A program made the position numbers and the translations under genes. DNA of 64,000 nucleotides from Alitta virens (Eukaryota > Annelida > Polychaeta > Phyllodocida > Nereididae): assembly GCA_932294295.1 (NCBI GenBank), contig OW028573.1:1622001-1686000 (forward strand). The letters run 5' to 3'. The notes under the pieces are model-generated. The model did no database searches and was not told the DNA's origin. It saw nothing but the letters and a program-made list of their open reading frames with translations. This document shows, piece after piece, positions 56,670 through 64,000 of this stretch (positions are counted from its first letter, which is position 1; every line of letters begins with the position of its first letter).

Positions 56670-59600
56670 TCAGGTTTGCTGTTCCTGCTCTTGACAGCAG
56701 AAGTTATTGTTTGTGTTATTATACAGCTGATCACAGGTATTCCATGTACTACACGAGATCTGGTTGTTAGCAAGGCCGCAGCCTGTGTCAGTTACTTCCT
56801 CCTTAGATGCTGACGTTTCATCATTACACAAGCACTTTGATTCGCTCTGCTGTGCGGCATTGGCTTGAGGCTCGTGCTCAACACCATTTTGCAGGGACAG
56901 TTTTCCCATCTGGTGCTGTGTCTCAGCCACCCATGACTCTATTCTTTCCTTGTTGATGTTCTTCAACTTCTGGCCTGAAGGTGAAGTAATATCAAAGCTC
57001 TGTCCATGACCCTCGACTGAGGTAATGTCTTGAGGGGTTGAGACACCACCTTCGACTGGAGTGCGTGAGGAGTGGGTTGACTGTACTTCGGCATTGAGAT
57101 CGGGCGTTTTTGAAGAGTGCTGTGAGAGGATTTCTGCAGTTAGGTCAACTTGTGAGGAATGTATTGAGCTGATATGAGGCAGATCTCTAATAGTGTCATT
57201 ATCATCAGCATTATCATCTGCATCACCCTCAGAATTCTCATCAATGTCAGCTTTAGCCTCATCAGAGGTTGAACTTTCTGTTTGTTTGGTATTCTGGAAA
57301 TCTATATAGTCCTCAGTATCAGCTTCATTGCCTTCATCAATCTCGTGAAGGTTTTCCACAATCTTGATGACCTTGTCATTACTATTTGTAGATGAGTTGG
57401 GACTATCTGCACTGTCTTCTGCCTGCTCTTCCTCCTCCTCCTCATCCTCCTCCTCCTCCTCCTCACCCTCCTCTTCTTCTTCCTCTTCATTATCTTCATC
57501 ATCTTCATTTAAGTCTGGTTGCTCATCTTCACACATCAACCGGCTCAACGTCTCTCCAGCTTCGTCTCGTAAAGAGTCTCTAATTATCTCGTAACCTCGC
57601 GAGTCAGTCTCTGGCTCAGAGTAGGGGTAATTCTCCGAGATGGGTTCCGAAAGAATACTCGAAGTGAAAGAGATGGCGCTGCAGGCTGATGGGGTGCGGG
57701 AGTGTCCCAGGTGAGAGAAGATTTGAGGAAAGGCACTGGTCATCGTGACTGACCGCTGAGTCATTTCTGAGATATCTTTCTCCAATGACATGACCATGTC
57801 ATCATAGGCTGACCTGGCTTTCTCTGTGAGGTCCATCAAGCGTTTGAAAGTATCCTGCATAAATATATGATAACATGATTAAACTAAAGCACTTGGTTCA
57901 CTTAAAGCATTTGGATTTTCAATGATATCTTAAATACTTAGTACATACCTCAGTGCCTTCATAATTGAAGACGCCAGCAACACTGACTGGCACCAATTTC
58001 GCACAAGCTCTTCCAAGGGCTCTGCGTCCGAGGGCAAACACAAATGGCACATTCTGCTCAGAACATAAATCCAGGATATTATTCAAGGCATCGTCCAATC
58101 CTCCTGCAAAAACAAAACAATAAGTTTACTAAGTAATGGAACATAAACCATTTCTTATTTCTCTTGCATCAGATCCATGATTATATATATTCTACTGCCG
58201 CTATAAAATCTTCTGACATGGGCACTTTAATTGCATTGCAATCTCCCACTTTTTAGTGACCGTTTACCTAACCAGACGACCTCATTTGTCATGATCGCTT
58301 GACAACATCCAATTACTTTACTAAACATATGTTTCTTCCAAGTTATTATGTACTTTAATGTTCACTATTGAATGAATCACTAATGGAGAAAATGCCTAAT
58401 TGCCTCTACACGAAGTGTGTATACATTTCTTTCTAACCAAGAATACTTTCAAATTACTGCATTAAGAAATGGATTTTACATTACAATCAGGTTTTAAATT
58501 TACATGAATTGGTTTTATGTAATGTTGTCTTGTGACTTATTAGACACACAATGTCGTGTCTGCCATTAACCATGTGTACAGAGTGTGACTATGTTAATTT
58601 TCTTACAGACATTTGCGGTGTGTGAAATGAACGTCAATATTGACATTGAACAAAGTGATGCACAAGGACGGCCTACATCTCTCAGGTAACTGATACTGAT
58701 AAATAGGTCAGAGCTACTGGTTAAAGGTCAGTAGAGTAGCATAATTATACAGAGACATCACTGTGAATACTTCACAAGGTATAATTCATTCGGGTTTGCG
58801 ACACTCCCAATCTTAAGATCAAGGGTACATTAAAAATAATTAACAATAGAATCAATATACTGATATGAGATAAACCGTACTAAGCAGGCGAACAAAAGGT
58901 CGCTAGACCATGACCGGGTAGATACTCTCCAGGCACAGGCAGGACGTCTTGGTAATACTAACAACAGATCATAACAAACACGCACAGCCAAGCTTGTTAC
59001 GCACTCTTATCTATTCGTGTCCTGCTAGTGGTAAACAAAAACTCCCATGTAGTTAACATTGATCGTTCGATTCATATAACGCACCAGTCACCATTAAACT
59101 TTTATGATTTAAACTTTCTTTTTTAAACAAACTAAACACATGTACCATACATTAAACAATAATCAATGTGAATATCCCATCTTTCCAGTTCGTGGATATT
59201 GACAATGCAAATGAAAAACTTCAAATCATTCAAATAAAAGCTGGAACGAACAACGTTATCAAAAAATTAAATTAAGGAATTATAATTTATTCAAAGATTC
59301 TATGTCTTCTGAACCCTATGTTACTTTGACACTTCAGAAACAAGTTAGATCTTATTATGCTAAATTTAGAGCAGGCACTCTGCATATCATGATTGAGGTT
59401 GGTAGATACTATGGCATCCCCTTAGAAGAACGTTTTTGCCCTTTATGTATAGATAACATAGGTAATTTTGTTGAAGATGACTTTCATCTATTGTGCATCT
59501 GTCAGTATTATCACCATTTCAGAATAGAACTGTATCAGAAATTTATCATGTCATTTCCTTCCTTTGCAACACCTGATGTTTTTGAAAAATTCCTGTATTT

Positions 59601-62600
59601 AAATAGTTGCATGCTGTTTCTACTTGAGAATCTCTAAGACAAAATTTAATGTATACACAATAATTAGAAATATTAAAATTTGTTGTCAAGAGGGCTGAGT
59701 GAAATCCTGTTAAAGTTTATATTTATTCTGATTTATTGTATATTTTTACATGTCACTTCAATAAAGATGTCTTATCCTTATCCTTATAATTGTCGAAAAT
59801 TATCAGAAATATAATGGTTAAATTCTATTCAAATTTATGCATTGATCAATAATGCACTGAATATTTAATTCCTTCTGAACTAGATTGGCTTAATCAAAGC
59901 ATGGAGTCACTAGAGACTCCATGATCAAAGTTATGAACCACTGAAGCCAAAAGATCAACTGGCATTGCGTGCCACATGCTTAAGGGCATGAAGAAATGAA
60001 AACAGAAATAAAAAAACAAACCTGATATTAACCTAGATTTTTCAGCAACAAAATATGTCAACAACACTAAAATGCCCAGTTCCAACCTAAGGATACCCTC
60101 ATAAGAAATCGTAACCGCCATATAAATACTTAATGTGATACACCCTCATCAAAATCGAATGCCAAATTGCTAGCTATTATAATACACAGGATTTTTCATA
60201 CACAAGGTCTTTGTCATAAAAATGTTTCCGCACAAAGGCACACAATTTATAAAGTGCTATTCTTTGGAAATCAAGCAAAGTGTCTCTTGCATAGGCCCAT
60301 TGTTAACAAAGAGACTCTTTCTGAATCTCCACGATGTACAGTTTCGCACTTGAAAATCCAACATACCATGAACCATCAGTGGAAAGCTACTAACTTGGAA
60401 ATTGACTTGCATCTCATGCACTTGTAAACAACCCGTGAAAATCTAAGAAAGGGTCCAGAATGGGCATGTGAGCACCCATGAATTAAACTTTGCATGTATG
60501 GTTAAGTGTATCAGCAATAAGAATCCAGGCAGGGATGAAATTGATCTTGGATTTAGTGCAAGAGATTATAATGCACAGAAAACACTTTTGATGTCCACCA
60601 TATTTACCTCAAATATTTACAACCCTCCCTCCATGAAAAACTGCTTTTGTAAAGCGGTGATCAATTTGAATATTCAGATGACATATATTGGGCATAAATG
60701 TCAGCCTAAGTTACAATAGCCCGATGCATATTCATCATTCATGGGCAACCATTGATCACGGCATAAAAAAGCCACATCACACACCATATATGCCATTTAA
60801 CAATAAGCATAGTGTTCAGCCTTCCAGTTAACAGTTGAGCTTTCCAGTTAACAATTAAGCCTTCCAGTTCACAGTGCCCTTCAAGTCCAAACTGGTCAAC
60901 CCTACAAGGATGAACAGAAGACCTTTTTATTAAGAATAACTACTGATTTTTCAAAGCTCTGCTAAAATACTGAAAATCAAAATTCTAACCTAACTAGGAA
61001 AGCCACTTGCATATTAGTGTGGTATTTCCATATCGAAAGGGTAAGCTTTTCAGTGACTTCCCGATGTCTGACATTACCAAATCACTGCAATAATCTTTAA
61101 TTTATGATACACCTGACAACTGATTCACATTCCTTCCCGTCATACCATAACAAGAGTTGTATCACTACCAGCAGAATCTCAACAGAAACAAAGTGCGTAC
61201 CTCATAACTCTAGTACTGGCACAACAGCTAAGTGTACAGATGAATTACATCGATGTGTTTATGGCAGATATACACTAATTTGCAAGGCTGATATTTGGTT
61301 AGGAATGCCTTATTTTCCAGCAAAAAAATGTATCAATACAATTCTTCATTTTACTAATCCACTGGTTTACATTCACTTTTAAGTTTAATGAAAGTCAGTG
61401 TGGGTACAACTACTGATTATCCACTTGCAATAAAAATAATACTGAATGCATTCAGTTTATACTGACGTCAGCATCATATGTTACCTTAGCAGTGCTTAGA
61501 TAACATACATTTGCTTCTGAAACACATTATCGATTATTATAATGTTATACACTTAACCATTCAATTTTCTCCATCACTGCTGACACAGAGAGCTCTGTAA
61601 CACTGACGTCATCTCTCGTGTTAGCTTTCATACAAAGTTTACAAACATCTAAAGCATTCAGCAAATCAGCAACATTCGTTCATCTGCTTGTATTACATGC
61701 AGTAAAATTGCAAATCAGACTATACACCCAGTAGAAATGACATTACATATTCAGCTAGTGACAGGAGCATGGGCAAGTCCCATGATGTCCCAAGACTGAA
61801 GTCTGCACAAATACTTAACTTTTTTTATACAACCCTAATGACCTTTATGCATATTTTTCTGCTCATTCTCAAGATCTAATCAGCTTTTAGTTTTCCAAAA
61901 CATGTGCCTGGAGATGCTAGACATACCACACAACTTAAGCCAAGATTTTAAACTGCACTCACCTTTGGATTGGATTCGTTCCAGATTAGGAGAAATAATC
62001 ACACATTTGATCTTCTTAAGCTTGAGGTGCTTGGTAACTTCTCGTAATCCCAGTACAATCCTACGTTTGCTTTTAGCCTAGAATTACCAATGAGGATATC
62101 GTATCAGCTAAACTACACAATAGATGTAATGCATGCTGCCAAATGACAAAAAAGTAAAACATCCAAAGTGAAATGTCTATGCATTAATAACACACTGACC
62201 TTAGTAGGATCCTTATGAAACAAACGATCCTGGAATCTCACAAGGTCCTGCAGTAACTGAGTGCAACAACCGTCAATGTCTTTGTCCAAAACCTGAGTGC
62301 AGTACCTTAGCGAGTAAAGAAAACATCATGAGATATCATATATTTAATTCATGAAATGCAAATACTTCATCTGCATTTCAAAGCCACTTACTCTGCAAGC
62401 TTAAAGACATGATAATAAACTTACTCTCTAAAGCGACGACTGTGGATCTTCATGACTACGTTAGGTTTGCGCTCTCCAATAATAGAGTTGGCAATGGGAC
62501 TAGTAACTCCAGAGCTGAGGGGACTTCCCCCTGGAGACAGTGGACTCATGCTGATGGGTGATGTCTGGCTGATAGGGGACATCTCGGCACTCATTGGCGT

Positions 62601-63445
62601 GCTGCATGTGCCTTGGTCAACACTTGAAGTCTTCGAACTTACACCTGACAACAGTTAAATGATTTATTCATAATTTAGTCTCTCTTATTTTTAGGACAAT
62701 ATATAGCAGAAAAGGACAATTCCAACTATTTCATATGTCATGTATCAAATGATTAAATAAAAATGTTAAATAGAATGTTTTTCTCCAAGATTTCCTCCTA
62801 TTTTGTATGATGCAATTTTCTATGGCCATAAAAGGCATGTACAAAGAACTGCACAACACCTGTATATGTTTTCCATCCCTTACACTGCCCTAATCAGCTT
62901 AGCACTGCTAACCAATGCATTCACATTTCAAATCTAATACGCTGCATGCATATTCATAAATATCCTGCCAACAAAAACATCACACGCTAGTTTCATAGTG
63001 TTGAACAGAATAACTAAATCTCCAGCACAAGAAGTGCAAATCCCAGCAAAATCCATTTTAAAGTTTGAAAGGAGACCAGTTGCCAGGTTTTAAAAAAGCA
63101 CACTACAGCTGTTGTCGTCATACAAAGCTATACAATACTAAATAACTGAACAAATAAACAGCCAATCATGTGGAGTGCTCATATTTCAAACACATATTTC
63201 TTCATACAGAATGTATGGTAAAATATATAAGATAAAATTTAAATTTTGATACCCCAGCTATTAGAGTCATATTTCATACTGTTCCGATATAAAGATTGAA
63301 GCAACGTACCATCTTGGGAGAAGTCACTGTCCGTTACAGCAGTAGAACTTGGAAGAAGTTGTGAACCAGCGCTGGACACCGGCGACATTATTTGCTCCTC
63401 AAACAGTCTCTGACGCTTCCTCTCCTCTCTCTCTTTTAATATCAC
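56670..63445 (-). CDS. SECISBP2L: SECIS-binding protein 2 family (SECISBP2/SECISBP2L), C-terminal part
   Basis: This RNA-binding protein recognises the SECIS stem-loop of selenoprotein mRNAs and helps recode UGA as selenocysteine. Six minus-strand exons are visible: 63310-63445, 62425-62644, 62200-62305, 61963-62077, 57949-58103 and 56670-57854; phases agree and give 638 residues, open at the N-terminal side. The first exon has an ILKEREERKRQRLFEEQ helix. The second is Ser/Pro-rich. The third to fifth encode the core: YCTQVLDKDIDGCCTQLLQD, RFQDRLFHKDPTKAK, KRRIVLGLREVTKHLKLKKI and the L7Ae RNA-binding fold with GLDDALNNILDLCSEQNVPF, FALGRRALGRACAKLVPVSV and GVFNYEGTE. The 394-codon last exon continues with an acidic tract (about 30 Glu/Asp near 57420-57510) and a Ser/Thr-rich tail. 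Such a long C-terminus resembles SECISBP2L rather than short SECISBP2. The SECIS-interaction and N-terminal exons lie partly outside the window. Confidence 0.95.
58104..61962 (-). other. 3.9-kb intron inside the SECIS-binding protein gene
   Basis: Separates the two exons of the L7Ae domain. It contains a LINE 3' fragment near 59.2-59.8 kb; the rest is unrecognised. Confidence 0.8.
59200..59795 (+). mobile_element. LINE 3' end in the SECIS-binding protein intron
   Basis: The plus-strand frame at about 59284-59637 reads VRSYYAKFRAGTLHIMIEVG, RYYGIPLEERFCPLCIDNIG and EDDFHLLCICQYYHHFR. This Cys-rich tail (C-x2-C...H...C) is typical of ORF2 C-termini in several LINE groups. It is followed by ~130 bp of 3' UTR, AATAAA near 59760 and a (CCTTAT)n-like end. 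It is 5' truncated and antisense to the host gene. Confidence 0.75.
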
Positions 63446-64000
63446 CTAACACATAAAATTAATATTAAACCACACAGTCATCAATTATTGCTAAAACACT
63501 ACAATTGTTGAGAAAACGAAATGAACAATAAACAGCATATATTGATTAGGGTCGATGACATCACCAAAAAATGTGGCAGTAATTTTAATGCAAATAACTA
63601 GTTTTCCCTGTCAATTACCACCTGGCCAACTAAACCTATTTGCTCAGGGCAATTAGGCAATGTTTGCTGTTTAAGCCCTATTGATGCACATTGATCATAG
63701 TCAGATTACCACATCAGCTGCCAGGTCAGTAAATCAGAATGATAGTATGCTCTGCATATAGAGTGATCGAAATACAGTCATCAGCTCCACCCAACGCACA
63801 TACTTCACTAAATCACAGTTGTCTTGTCATGAAACTTCCGATTATTTAAACTACAAACAATGCACAGTAGCAATAGGCTGATGAAACTGGGAAGAAAAAA
63901 AAAATCTTTCTTTTCATTTGTTGATCAATACCGCAGCAGGTAATAAATATTTCATGACCTGGCTTTTTTTTCTTTTGTGCTCCCTATTGAGCAACATCAG
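63446..64000 (-). other. Intron of the SECIS-binding protein gene at the window edge
   Basis: I find no further exon of the gene here; the next upstream exon is presumably beyond the right edge. A T-rich tract near 63965 ends the window. Confidence 0.5.

Noticed and set aside
57364..57594. Ser- and Pro-rich plus-strand frames opposite the SECIS-binding protein exon
   Set aside because: They are the complement of the Glu/Asp tract codons in the real minus-strand exon and have no start context or similarity.
60167..61382. Several 80-90-codon plus-strand frames in the SECIS-binding protein intron
   Set aside because: No coding-like composition or similarity; expected by chance in AT-rich DNA of this length.

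Overview
The window is nuclear DNA of an animal, most likely a marine invertebrate. It is AT-rich, its genes have many short exons and GT-AG introns, and about a third or more is recognisable transposon debris. It contains a short interstitial run of the CCCTAA telomere repeat. The species cannot be fixed from the sequence. The mix of CR1/L2-type LINEs, tRNA-derived SINEs, a Gmr1-like LTR element and a Mutator remnant suits an invertebrate deuterostome or a lophotrochozoan.

Five protein genes are supported by spliced reading frames. A four-loop EF-hand protein (+) spans 9862 to about 13112. A phospholipid phosphatase with all three PAP2 motifs (+, six exons) spans 33216-42447. The cytochrome c oxidase assembly factor PET100 (-, four exons) spans 45655-47774. 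A class V, isopenicillin N epimerase-like aminotransferase (+, eleven exons) spans 48067-52288 and starts head to head with PET100. The 3' part of the selenocysteine insertion sequence-binding protein SECISBP2/SECISBP2L (-, six visible exons) spans 56670-63445 and continues beyond the right edge. They look like ordinary housekeeping genes; the only evident link is the roughly 290-bp divergent promoter between PET100 and the aminotransferase.

Region 1-9.8 kb holds no supported coding gene: microsatellites, a SINE, a GC-rich possible 5' exon and a TTAA-type MITE. Region 13-16.8 kb is repeats and unrecognised sequence. Region 16.8-30.2 kb is two nested transposon stacks. In the first, a + strand L2-like LINE is split by a - strand LINE and by a foldback/SINE cluster. 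In the second, a - strand CR1-like LINE is split by a 4.4-kb LTR retrotransposon, a + strand LINE 3' end and a SINE. Region 30.9-32.2 kb is a 1.3-kb terminal-inverted-repeat element full of ACGTC motifs. The 6.6-kb first intron of the phosphatase gene holds hAT-like elements and local duplications. Region 42.4-45.6 kb is phosphatase 3' UTR plus intergenic DNA. The aminotransferase gene carries a small Mutator-derived element inserted in a SINE. Region 52.3-56.7 kb has no coding signal and may include a long SECISBP2 3' UTR.

The observations most worth following are the integrase-before-RNase H order in the LTR element, the Mutator remnant with 14-bp flanking repeats, the ACGTC element carrying CRE sites, and the unusually compact EF-hand pairs.
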